Source: Uliginosibacterium sp.
GTDB taxonomy: Bacteria; Pseudomonadota; Gammaproteobacteria; Burkholderiales; Rhodocyclaceae
NCBI GenBank assembly: GCA_016718265.1
Contig: JADKDZ010000005.1
Coordinates: 248,001-312,000 of the forward strand
Direction: 5' to 3'
Length of the DNA stretch: 64,000 nt
The notes under the pieces were generated by a model, which worked only from the letters and a program-made list of their open reading frames with translations, made no database searches and was not told where the DNA came from. The position numbers and the translations under genes were made by a program. The stretch's first letter is position 1, and each line of letters opens with the position of its first letter. Positions 15,624 to 23,721 of this stretch are shown one piece after another.

Positions 15624-17411
15624 TTATGCCTTCAGCACATCCCAGATCTTCTTGATGCTGGCCAGCGCTTCGTTGCGGCGGTTGTGATAGTGCGTGTGCA
15701 GCAGATCATGCGCGAGTTCGGAGTTCGGCTCGCCCAGGTATTCGGCATACAGCTTCTGCACCTGCTCGTTGTGATGCGACTGGCGGAGTTTTCGGGACTT
15801 GTCGATCTGGTACAGCCCCTTGCTGCGCTCGGCCGAATGCTTCTTGTAGCGCTTCTTGTGGCGCAGCGTACCGCCACCATCCGCACAGCCGCCGGGGCAA
15901 GCCATCACTTCGACGAAGTCGTATTCCGCCTTGCCCGCCAGAACCGACTCGGTCAGCTCGCGCGCCGCCTTGAGGCCGTGCGCGACGGCAATCCGTACCG
16001 TTCCAACATCGCCCCCCACATCAATCGACGCAGTGCGGATGTTCTCCTTGCCGCGCACGGCGCCGATTTCCACCTGTTCCAGCTCTTTGCCATTCACCAC
16101 GAAATACACGGTGCGCAAGGCGGCTTCCATCACCCCGCCGGTCGTGCCGAAGATCACGGCAGAGCCGGTGTATTCGGTCATCAGCGGATTGTCGAAGGCC
16201 GAAGGCTCCAGGCTCTTGAGGTCCACCGCCTGACGCTTGAGCAGGCGGGCAAACTCGCGCAGGGTCAGTACGATGTCGACATCGGCCAGCCCGTCCTTGG
16301 TGAAGTCGGGGCGTGCCGCCTCTTCTTTCTTCGCGGTACAGGGCATGATCGAAATGACGCGGATCTGCTTGCGGTCCACGTGCATCTTCTCGGCCAGATA
16401 GCTCTTGGCGAGCGAGCCCAGACACTGCTGCGGCGACCGGGTGGTCGACAGGCGCGGCAGGATCTCGGGGTAATGCTTCTCGGCGAAGTTGATCCAGCCC
16501 GGGCAACAGGAGGTAAAGGTGACGCCCTCGCGATTCTTCAGCTTGCCGAGAACTTCGGTCCCCTCCTCCATGATCACCAGGTCGGCCGCGAAGTTGGTGT
16601 CGAGCACCACGTCTGCGCCGATGCGGCGCAGTGCACTCACCACCTGGCCTTCGATGTTGGTGCCGGGCAGTACGCCGAATTCCTCGCCAAAGCCGACCCG
16701 GATCGCGGGCGCGATCTGGAAGACCGTCTTGATCGCCGGGTCCGCCAGGTAGTCGATCACCTTCTGCGTGTCATCCCGCTCCCCCAGAGCGCCGGTCGGG
16801 CAGACCAGCACGCACTGGCCGCAGGCCACGCATGCCGATTCCTCTTGGCGGAAGCCGTTGTGGAAGCGCACGCCATTGGCAAACCCGCGCCCCGAGATCT
16901 CCAGTGCGTCCACGCCCTGAATCTCGCGACACATGGTCACGCAGCGCAGGCAGCGGATGCAGCGCGTCTGGTCGAACTGAATCGCCGCCTTGTCATCCGT
17001 CTCGGGCATCGGGAAATCCGTGCCGCGCAGGAAGCGCGAGGAACGCAGGCCGACGTAATCGGCGGTATCCAGCACCTCACAATTGCCGTGACGCGAGCAG
17101 GTGGCGCAATCCTGATGGTGGTCGGCCATCAGCAGCTCGACCTGCAGGCGCCGCTTCTCGCGCACCATGGGCGAATCGGTCAGCACCTGCCAGTGCTCCG
17201 CCACCGGGGTGTCACAGGCGGTGACGAACACGGGCTCTTTGACGCCGGGCCGCTTCACTTCTACCAGACAGACTCGACAGGTGCCGGGCGCATGGCCGAT
17301 ATCGTGCAGCTCGCACAAGGTTGGAATATGCATGTCATGACGACGCGCAAGGGAAAGAATGGTTTCGCCGGGCTCAAACCCGAGTTCTTTGCCGTTGATA
17401 TAGGTCTTCAT
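15624..17411 (-). CDS. hydA: [FeFe]-hydrogenase catalytic subunit (HndD/HydA type)
   Basis: The 595-residue enzyme starts at MKTYINGKELG, with AGGA eight bases upstream. Domains in order: [2Fe-2S] ferredoxin (Cys33, 45, 48, 66), His-ligated [4Fe-4S] (HHQDCATCSRHGNC, 98-111), two [4Fe-4S] clusters (CIRCLRCVTMC, 151-161; CVACGQCVLVC, 194-204), then the H-cluster domain. The three H-cluster motifs are TSCCPGW (300-306), MPCTAKKEE (356-364) and VMACPGGCADGGG (502-514). The proton-relay cysteine of TSCCP is present. It interconverts H2 with protons and electrons. It lies 20 bases after the NAD(P) oxidoreductase gene, so the pair probably forms an NAD(P)-linked enzyme. No Tat signal is visible, so it is cytoplasmic. 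Confidence 0.96.
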   Translation of the reverse strand: MKTYINGKELGFEPGETILSLARRHDMHIPTLCELHDIGHAPGTCRVCLVEVKRPGVKEPVFVTACDTPVAEHWQVLTDSPMVREKRRLQVELLMADHHQDCATCSRHGNCEVLDTADYVGLRSSRFLRGTDFPMPETDDKAAIQFDQTRCIRCLRCVTMCREIQGVDALEISGRGFANGVRFHNGFRQEESACVACGQCVLVCPTGALGERDDTQKVIDYLADPAIKTVFQIAPAIRVGFGEEFGVLPGTNIEGQVVSALRRIGADVVLDTNFAADLVIMEEGTEVLGKLKNREGVTFTSCCPGWINFAEKHYPEILPRLSTTRSPQQCLGSLAKSYLAEKMHVDRKQIRVISIMPCTAKKEEAARPDFTKDGLADVDIVLTLREFARLLKRQAVDLKSLEPSAFDNPLMTEYTGSAVIFGTTGGVMEAALRTVYFVVNGKELEQVEIGAVRGKENIRTASIDVGGDVGTVRIAVAHGLKAARELTESVLAGKAEYDFVEVMACPGGCADGGGTLRHKKRYKKHSAERSKGLYQIDKSRKLRQSHHNEQVQKLYAEYLGEPNSELAHDLLHTHYHNRRNEALASIKKIWDVLKA

Positions 17412-17431
17412 TTCGTTGATCCTGACAAATC

Positions 17432-19441
17432 TCAAAGGGTTGCTTGGGCAACAGCGCCGAATGGCTCAGCCGTGACGACTGAGTACAGCCGATAACAGCG
17501 CAAGCACCGCTCCGCCTCGTGGTAAGCCTCACCCTTGCTGATGGCGAGCTCGACCTCATCGAAGTTGCCGACGCGCTGCTCGACCTCAAGTTCGGGCACA
17601 CTTGCCCGCAGTCGCAAGCGTTGCGGAATGCTGATGACCTCGCCTTCGAGCAGATGGCTGTTGGCCAGCACGGCCTGCATGCGAGACTCGGGATCCGGCG
17701 AGACACGCCCTTCCTCAAGGTACTGGCAGATGGCGGCCGCCGCACGACTGCCGTGATCCATGGCATGAATCAGGGTGAGCGCACCGAGCACGCAATCGCC
17801 GCCCGCAAACACGCCCGGACGCGAGGTTTCCAGCGTTTCGGGATTCACCGCGATGATGCCTTTCCGGTCGACGCGGATACCGTCTTCCAGCGCCAGCGAA
17901 CGGCGGTCGATCTGCTGCCCGATGGCGGCAAACACATGGGTACAGGCGAGCATGGCTTCCGTGCCGGCAATCGCTTCGACGTTGCGCCGCCCTTCTTCAT
18001 CGGCATCGGTCTGGCGCATCTGGACGAGATCGACGCCGATGACGCGGCCATTCTCGACCACCAGACGCGAGGGGTTGCACAGGAAGTGCATGACCACGCC
18101 TTCCTTCTCGCAGGCTTCGATCTCCTCGTGGTCGGCCGGCATGTCTTCGCGGGTGCGGCGGTAGACCAGATGAACCTTCTTGGCCCCCAGTCGCAGCGCC
18201 GAGCGCACACAGTCCATGGCGACGTTTCCGCCGCCCACCACCACGACTTCGCCTTCGAGCGAAACGGGTTCGCCGCACTCCACGTGCTTGTGCACGTCGA
18301 GCAGGAAGTCAATACCGCTGGAATAGCCCTTCGGCGTCGGCGTTTCGTTCTGGATGCCCAGCATGCCGCCCTTGCTGCAGCCAAATGCCAGGAAGACCGA
18401 GTCAAACCCGCGCGCCAGCAAGCCATCAACGGAGATATCCTGCCCCAGGCGCTTGCCATAATGCACCTTGCCGCCCAGACGCTTGATCACGCCCTCGGTC
18501 TCGGCCTTGAGCACATCCTTGGGCAATCGATAGCTCGGGATGCCGACCGAGGCCATGCCGCCGGAGGTCTGCTGCGCCTCGAACACTTCAACCGCCACGC
18601 CGTTGAGCAGCAGGTGGTAGGCGCAGGTCACGCCGGCAGGCCCGGCACCGACCACCGCGACGCGCTTCTTGTTGGCATTGGCCGGTGGCGTCAGATTCTT
18701 GGGGAATACGCCTTCGGCCAGCGGATAGGCTTGGTCCGCCACAAAACGCTTGAGCATCTTGATGCCCACCGCGCCGTCAACCGTCTGACGGCGGCAGGCC
18801 GACTCGCAGAAGCGCACGCACACCCGGCCACAGCTGGCGGCCAGCGGGTATTTCTCCAGAATCGTGCGGAGGGCGTAATCGGGGCGCCCGTCCTTGATGC
18901 AATCGATGTACTTGGGCACATCCAGCTTGGCCGGACAGGCTTCGATACAGGGCGCGGTCATGTACAGCGTGCTGTGCTGCGAGGGCGCCTTGGCCAGTGC
19001 GATCTCGCGCTCGAAGACGTCGCGGAAGTGCGTCAGCGCATCCAGCAAGGCGCGCGCGCAGGTCTGCCCCAGACCGCACAACGAGGATGTGGCGAGGATA
19101 CGGGCGATCTCGCCGATGTCATTGAGCCGGACAGGGAAGCTTTCGCCGCGCTCCAGCGATTCGAGCTGGTCCCGAATCTGCGCCGTACCGGCGCGACAGG
19201 GCGTGCACTTCCCGCATGAGGATTCGGCAGCTCGGCTGATGTACTGCTGAAAGGCACCGATCAGGCTGACCGAGGCATCGAAGACCAGGAAGCCCCGGTC
19301 AGCAATGAAGGCCTTCACCGGATTACCCGGATCGAAGTCATCCAGGTCTTCAAGGCGAGGAAGCTCCGTACCCGCCGGAATCGGCGCGCTACGGAAGTCA
19401 TAGGGTTTCCCCTCCCATACTCCATATACCAACTGGCTCAT
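17432..19441 (-). CDS. Hydrogenase-associated NAD(P) oxidoreductase: NuoF C-terminal cluster domain fused to a GltD/NfnB-like flavoprotein
   Basis: The start MSQLVYGVWEGKPY has a strong GGAGGAGG site upstream. The 669-residue product opens with the C-terminal [4Fe-4S] part of NuoF-type subunits (SSCGKCTPCRAG, Cys76/79/82, and Cys122 in SSLCGLGQT) without the NuoF FMN-binding Rossmann domain. It continues with the GltD-type Fer4_20 domain (Cys165, 169, 204, 208, 212, 216) and FAD and NAD(P) dinucleotide folds (VAVVGAGPAGVTCAYH at 261-276; VVVVGGGNVAMDCV further on). A CLRCY motif near the C-terminus may add a ligand pair. It should pass electrons between NAD(P)H and the hydrogenase. There is no NuoE-like subunit, unlike trimeric bifurcating hydrogenases. 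Direction and cofactor preference cannot be told from sequence. Confidence 0.9.
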   Translation of the reverse strand: MSQLVYGVWEGKPYDFRSAPIPAGTELPRLEDLDDFDPGNPVKAFIADRGFLVFDASVSLIGAFQQYISRAAESSCGKCTPCRAGTAQIRDQLESLERGESFPVRLNDIGEIARILATSSLCGLGQTCARALLDALTHFRDVFEREIALAKAPSQHSTLYMTAPCIEACPAKLDVPKYIDCIKDGRPDYALRTILEKYPLAASCGRVCVRFCESACRRQTVDGAVGIKMLKRFVADQAYPLAEGVFPKNLTPPANANKKRVAVVGAGPAGVTCAYHLLLNGVAVEVFEAQQTSGGMASVGIPSYRLPKDVLKAETEGVIKRLGGKVHYGKRLGQDISVDGLLARGFDSVFLAFGCSKGGMLGIQNETPTPKGYSSGIDFLLDVHKHVECGEPVSLEGEVVVVGGGNVAMDCVRSALRLGAKKVHLVYRRTREDMPADHEEIEACEKEGVVMHFLCNPSRLVVENGRVIGVDLVQMRQTDADEEGRRNVEAIAGTEAMLACTHVFAAIGQQIDRRSLALEDGIRVDRKGIIAVNPETLETSRPGVFAGGDCVLGALTLIHAMDHGSRAAAAICQYLEEGRVSPDPESRMQAVLANSHLLEGEVISIPQRLRLRASVPELEVEQRVGNFDEVELAISKGEAYHEAERCLRCYRLYSVVTAEPFGAVAQATL

Positions 19442-19469
19442 TGATCCTCCTCCTGGTTCATGCCTTGTT

Positions 19470-20624
19470 TCAAGGTCTGTCGGCAGTGCCCGCGTGGGCA
19501 CCCGCCTTAAATTCGATACGCTCACCGCCGGTGCGATGTGCAAAATGCAGGGAATCACCCCATTGATCATGCGCAATGCGGCGCCCCACGCCGTGAATCC
19601 GATGCGTGAGACAAGCCGCGCACTGGCCCGCGCTGTCATCCAGACAAGGCTTGCCGTCATAGAGGGTGTAGTTGCGTCGCACCTGTTGCGGTGTGACCTG
19701 CGGCATGATCACGTTCGCCCCGTAGCGCAAGCCCTGCTCGCGGCCGTCCGGCGCGATTGCCTGCAAGGCAGTAGTCGCCGCAATATTGACGTCGCGCAGC
19801 AGCAAGCGCGCGGCGGCGATCATGCGCAAGGCAAGGCCCAGGCGCTCAGGAACAGACGGGATATCGTCGTTGCCGGGCAAGGCAGCCTGAGCATGCGGGA
19901 TGTACGGCCCCATGCCGATCATGTCGACATCCATGTCGCGGAAGAACAGCAGATCGTCCACGAGATGATCAACGGTCTGCCCCGGCAGACCGATCATGAC
20001 GCCGGTGCCTACCATGAACCCCACTTCACGCAAGGTCTTGAGGCAGGCGACGCGCTGTTCGAAATTCTGTGTCGGCGGGTGGATGCGCGCAAACAGTTCG
20101 GGAGACGAAGTCTCAATACGCAGCAAGTATCGGTGCGCCCCGGCCTCAAAGAACCGGGCATAACTCTCGCGGGACTGCTCGCCCACGCACAGCGTGATCC
20201 CGAGCCCGTCAGGCAGCCGCGCCGAGCGCGTGCCCTGTTTGATGGCCTGCACAGCTTCTGCAACGAACTCGACAAACCGGGCATCCTGCCGCTCGCCCGA
20301 TTGCAATACCAGCGAGCCATAGCCGAGCTCGGCAATCTGGCGTGCTGCCGCCAGCACTTCGTCCATCGAGAGCATGTAGCGCTGCGGCGCATGGTTGCTT
20401 TTGCGAATGCCACAGTAGAGGCAATCGCTCACGCAGTAGTTGGAAAATTCAATCAGGCCGCGCAGGCTGACGGCATCGCCGCAATGCTGCAGCAGCACCT
20501 TTTCGGCGGCCTGCTGTGTCATCGTCATTTGCGCAGGCGCGCTCGCCAGCAGAATCTGGCGTAAATCGTCCCGCTCCAGATGCCTGGCGTGCAGTGCCAC
20601 TTCCAGTACTTGGGACGATGACAT
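19470..20624 (-). CDS. hydE: [FeFe]-hydrogenase H-cluster maturase HydE (radical SAM)
   Basis: The start MSSSQVLEVALHARHL is chosen because upstream in-frame codons do not match the family. The 384-residue protein carries the radical-SAM motif in NYCVSDCLYCGIRKS (CxxxCxxC) and the BioB/HydE-type barrel (LVLQSGERQDARFVEF, then GVMIGLPGQTVDHLVDDLLF). HydE acts on the iron-cyanide-carbonyl synthon made by HydG during assembly of the di-iron subcluster. It is first in the leftward operon, 28 bases before the oxidoreductase, and is divergent from hydG across a 283-base region with an FNR site. Confidence 0.95.
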   Translation of the reverse strand: MSSSQVLEVALHARHLERDDLRQILLASAPAQMTMTQQAAEKVLLQHCGDAVSLRGLIEFSNYCVSDCLYCGIRKSNHAPQRYMLSMDEVLAAARQIAELGYGSLVLQSGERQDARFVEFVAEAVQAIKQGTRSARLPDGLGITLCVGEQSRESYARFFEAGAHRYLLRIETSSPELFARIHPPTQNFEQRVACLKTLREVGFMVGTGVMIGLPGQTVDHLVDDLLFFRDMDVDMIGMGPYIPHAQAALPGNDDIPSVPERLGLALRMIAAARLLLRDVNIAATTALQAIAPDGREQGLRYGANVIMPQVTPQQVRRNYTLYDGKPCLDDSAGQCAACLTHRIHGVGRRIAHDQWGDSLHFAHRTGGERIEFKAGAHAGTADRP

Positions 20625-20749
20625 GAAAGACCCCACGTTAGAGGACCGAATACCCGACTGGAAAGCTACGCCTTTCGGCCAAGAGAATACCCAAAATAAT
20701 TCACTCGCCAGACGAGAGCAGATCAAGCCAGAATGCGGGCAGTGGCAGC

Positions 20750-20763
20750 TTGATGTGCATCAA
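20750..20763. promoter_or_regulatory. Perfect FNR/Anr-type site between hydE and hydG
   Basis: TTGATGTGCATCAA matches the FNR consensus TTGAT-N4-ATCAA exactly. It is the central symmetric element in the 283-base divergent region (20625-20907), 126 bases from the hydE start and 145 from the hydG start. One dimer site could activate both operons when oxygen is low. I could not assign convincing -10 boxes at the ideal class II distance on either side. Confidence 0.82.
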
Positions 20764-20907
20764 CGGCAAACTGTATCGTTGACGCAATCCGACGAGTAAC
20801 GCCCCAAGGCGGGGGTATTCTTATTCGAAAGTAGCGGAAGCACCCGAAGGCCCCATGCCGGTCTGCCCTGCTCGTCTGTTGAATCTGCCCTGCGAAAAGG
20901 AACTGCA

Positions 20908-22305
20908 ATGTCCGAGTCCGACACCAATAGCTGGCTGAACCCTGGTGCTGTCGCCGCAATTCTGGCCGCGCCGCCGGCCGATCCGCTCCAGATACGGGCC
21001 ATCCTGCAGAAAGCGCGTGCGCTCGCCGGGCTGGGTTTCGAAGATGTCGCCGCGCTCAGTCGCATTTCCGACCCCGATCTCGTGCAAGAGTTGTTTGACA
21101 CGGCTCGCTACGTCAAAGAGACGATCTACGGCCGGCGCATGGTGCTGTTTGCGCCGCTCTACATCACAAACATGTGCGGGAATGAATGCACCTACTGCGC
21201 GTTCAGCCGCAGCAACAAGGGCATGGCCCGCCACGCCTTGTCGATGGAGGAAATCCAGCGCGAGACGGCCCTGCTGATCGAACAAGGCCAGAAACGCTTG
21301 CTGCTGGTGGCAGGCGAGGGTTACCCCGCAGCCAAGGGCGGCTTTCAGTACGTACTCGATTCGATTGCCGCGGTATATGACGTCACCCGCCATCACGGCA
21401 ACATCCGCCGTCTGAATGTGAATGTGGCGCCGCTCAGCGTAGATGAGTTCAAACAGCTTCGGGATGCGAGTATCGGCACCTATCAGCTGTTCCAGGAAAC
21501 CTATCATCGCCCGACCTACGCCGCCGTTCACCTGGGTGGAAAGAAGGCTGACTTCGACTGGCGCTGCTCGGCGATGGATCGTGCCATGGAAGCGGGAATC
21601 GATGACGTTGGCTTAGGCGTTCTGTTCGGCCTGTACGACTGGCGCTTCGAGCTCCTGAGCCTCTTGCAGCACAATGCGCATCTCGAAGAGAAATTCGGCG
21701 TTGGCTGTCATACCATCAGCGTCCCCAGGATGGAGCCTGCTGAAAATTCGCCGCTCGCAGCCACCCCTCCGGCCAAGGTATCAGATGATGATTTCAAGAA
21801 GCTGATCGCCATCCTGCGCGTTGCTGTTCCCTATACCGGGATCATTCTCTCTACGCGTGAATCGGCTGAAACGCGGCGCGAGTGTTATGACCTTGGGGTC
21901 TCACAGATATCTGCCGGCAGCCGCACCAATCCTGGCGGCTACAGCGCACCAGCAGACGCAACTGCTCAATTCCAGCTTGGCGATCACCGCAGCCTGGAAG
22001 AGATCGTGCACGACCTCGCCACCATGGGCTACATCCCTTCGTTCTGCACCGCATGCTATCGTCTTGGCAGGACAGGCAAGGATTTCATGGATCTGGCCAA
22101 GCCCGGGCTGATCAAACGCAAGTGCGATCCGAATGCGGTCACCACTTTCCTGGAGTACCTGACCGACTACGCCTGTGAGGAAACGCGCGCCGCAGGCGAA
22201 GTAGCCATCGAGGCCGAGCTGGGCAAGATGGACGACAAGGTCAGGGCAAACGCCGAACGCATGCTCAAGAACATCCGCATCGGCAAGCGGGATGTGTTCT
22301 GCTGA
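20908..22305 (+). CDS. hydG: [FeFe]-hydrogenase H-cluster maturase HydG (tyrosine lyase, radical SAM)
   Basis: A 465-residue protein with AAAAGGA upstream of its ATG. The radical-SAM motif is in NMCGNECTYCAFSRS (CxxxCxxC). The C-terminal second cluster site is also present (FCTACYRLGRTGKDFM with the third cysteine at RKCDPNA), which separates HydG from ThiH. HydG splits tyrosine to CO, cyanide and p-cresol and builds the Fe(CO)2CN synthon. It is the first gene of the rightward maturation operon and is followed after seven bases by an aspartate ammonia-lyase gene. Confidence 0.96.
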   Translation: MSESDTNSWLNPGAVAAILAAPPADPLQIRAILQKARALAGLGFEDVAALSRISDPDLVQELFDTARYVKETIYGRRMVLFAPLYITNMCGNECTYCAFSRSNKGMARHALSMEEIQRETALLIEQGQKRLLLVAGEGYPAAKGGFQYVLDSIAAVYDVTRHHGNIRRLNVNVAPLSVDEFKQLRDASIGTYQLFQETYHRPTYAAVHLGGKKADFDWRCSAMDRAMEAGIDDVGLGVLFGLYDWRFELLSLLQHNAHLEEKFGVGCHTISVPRMEPAENSPLAATPPAKVSDDDFKKLIAILRVAVPYTGIILSTRESAETRRECYDLGVSQISAGSRTNPGGYSAPADATAQFQLGDHRSLEEIVHDLATMGYIPSFCTACYRLGRTGKDFMDLAKPGLIKRKCDPNAVTTFLEYLTDYACEETRAAGEVAIEAELGKMDDKVRANAERMLKNIRIGKRDVFC

Positions 22306-22312
22306 GGCCGCC

Positions 22313-23710
22313 ATGCGGCTGGAGCATGATTCGCTCGGTGAGCGGCAGATTCCGGCCGCTGCCTTGTACGGCATTCACACGGTGCGTGCGCTGGAGAACT
22401 TCGTCGTCGCGGCACAGCCTGCGGCATTCGAGCTGATTCAGGCCCTGGCTCAGGTCAAGCTGGCCTGCGCCCGCACCAACCAGGATCTGGGCTATTTGCC
22501 TGCAGACAAAGCGGATGCCATCGTCGCCGCCTGCCGTGCGGTCATCGCCGGCGAGCATCGCGAGGCGATCTGCGTCGACGCCTTGCAAGGCGGCGCTGGC
22601 ACCTCGCTCAACATGAACCTGAACGAGGTGATTGCCAACCTCGCCGAAGAGCGGCTTGGCGGCCGGCGCGGCGAGTATCAGCTCGTCCACCCGCTCGACC
22701 ACGTCAATCTGCATCAATCGACCAACGACGTCTTCCCGACCGCGCTCAAAGTAGCCGCCATCGGCTTGCTGCGACGCCTGGAGAAATCGATTGCCGCGCT
22801 GCAAAGCGCGTTTCAGGATAAGGAACGCGCGTTTGCCGACATCATCAAGATCGGTCGCACCCAATTGCAGGATGCCTGCCCGATGACCCTGGGCGCCGAG
22901 TGCTCAGCCTGGGCCGAGGCACTGGGTCGCGATCGCTGGCGGGTCTTCAAGTGTGAAGAGCGGCTGCGTGTCGTCAATCTTGGCGGCACCGCCATCGGCA
23001 CCGGGCTGACGGCGCCGCGTGACTACATTTTTCTCGTGACCGAAAAACTGCGCGAGGAAACGAAACTTGGCCTGTCGCGCGCTGAGAACCTGATCGATGC
23101 CACTCAGAATGTCGATCCCTTCGTCGAAGTTTCCGGCATCCTCAAGGCGCACGCGGTCAATCTCTTCAAGATTTCCTCAGACCTGCGGCTGCTCGCCTCC
23201 GGCCCGCGCGCCGGTTTTGGCGAGATCACCCTGCCCGCCGTGCAGGTCGGCTCCAGCGTCATGCCCGGCAAGGTCAACCCGGTGATCTGCGAAGCAGTCG
23301 CTCAGGCCGCGATGCAGACGATCAGCCAGGATGCTGCGATCACCCTGGCGGCGCAATCCGGCCAGCTGGAGCTGAACGCCTTCTTGCCCCTCATCGCCCA
23401 CGCCCTGCTCGGTGCGCTGGCCATGCTGGACCGCACCAACACCATGTTCCGCGAGCGCTGCGTCACCGGTCTCATCGCCAATCGCGAGCGCTGCGCCGAG
23501 TTCGTCGAGCTCTCCTGGACCAGTGTCACCGCGCTGGTGCCCACATTGGGCTACGAAACCGCGGCAGATGTCGCCCGCGAAGCTCAGGCGCGCCGGGCGA
23601 CGATTCGCGAGGTCGTCCTCGCCCGGGGCTTGCTCGAAGCGGCCCAGCTCGATCAGCTGCTCTCCGCGGACGCCATGACCGCACTCGGCCACCGCTCTCC
23701 CCGCCCTTGA
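22313..23710 (+). CDS. aspA: Aspartate ammonia-lyase-like protein of the hydrogenase operon
   Basis: The 465-residue protein starts at MRLEHDSLGERQIP, seven bases after hydG. It has the family features of the aspartase/fumarase superfamily: LYGIHTVRALENF, the conserved TNDVFPTALK and DACPMTLG regions, and the signature loop GSSVMPGKVNPVICEA. Aspartase gives fumarate and ammonia. Aspartase genes recur in [FeFe]-hydrogenase maturation operons of other bacteria. A supply of ammonium for the bridging amine ligand of the H-cluster is an attractive explanation but is inference. It could also be a general catabolic or anaerobic fumarate-producing enzyme regulated by the same FNR site. Confidence 0.9.
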   Translation: MRLEHDSLGERQIPAAALYGIHTVRALENFVVAAQPAAFELIQALAQVKLACARTNQDLGYLPADKADAIVAACRAVIAGEHREAICVDALQGGAGTSLNMNLNEVIANLAEERLGGRRGEYQLVHPLDHVNLHQSTNDVFPTALKVAAIGLLRRLEKSIAALQSAFQDKERAFADIIKIGRTQLQDACPMTLGAECSAWAEALGRDRWRVFKCEERLRVVNLGGTAIGTGLTAPRDYIFLVTEKLREETKLGLSRAENLIDATQNVDPFVEVSGILKAHAVNLFKISSDLRLLASGPRAGFGEITLPAVQVGSSVMPGKVNPVICEAVAQAAMQTISQDAAITLAAQSGQLELNAFLPLIAHALLGALAMLDRTNTMFRERCVTGLIANRERCAEFVELSWTSVTALVPTLGYETAADVAREAQARRATIREVVLARGLLEAAQLDQLLSADAMTALGHRSPRP

Positions 23711-23721
23711 CGAGGACATCC

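Noticed and set aside
15537..19219. Two long plus-strand frames (652 and 566 residues) opposite the hydrogenase genes
   Set aside because: Both are shadows; the minus-strand genes carry all H-cluster and flavin motifs.
20743..20758. Possible sigma-54 promoter TGGCA...TGTGCA in the hydE-hydG gap
   Set aside because: The GG-to-GC spacing is 13 rather than 12 bases and overlaps the perfect FNR dyad, which explains the sequence better.
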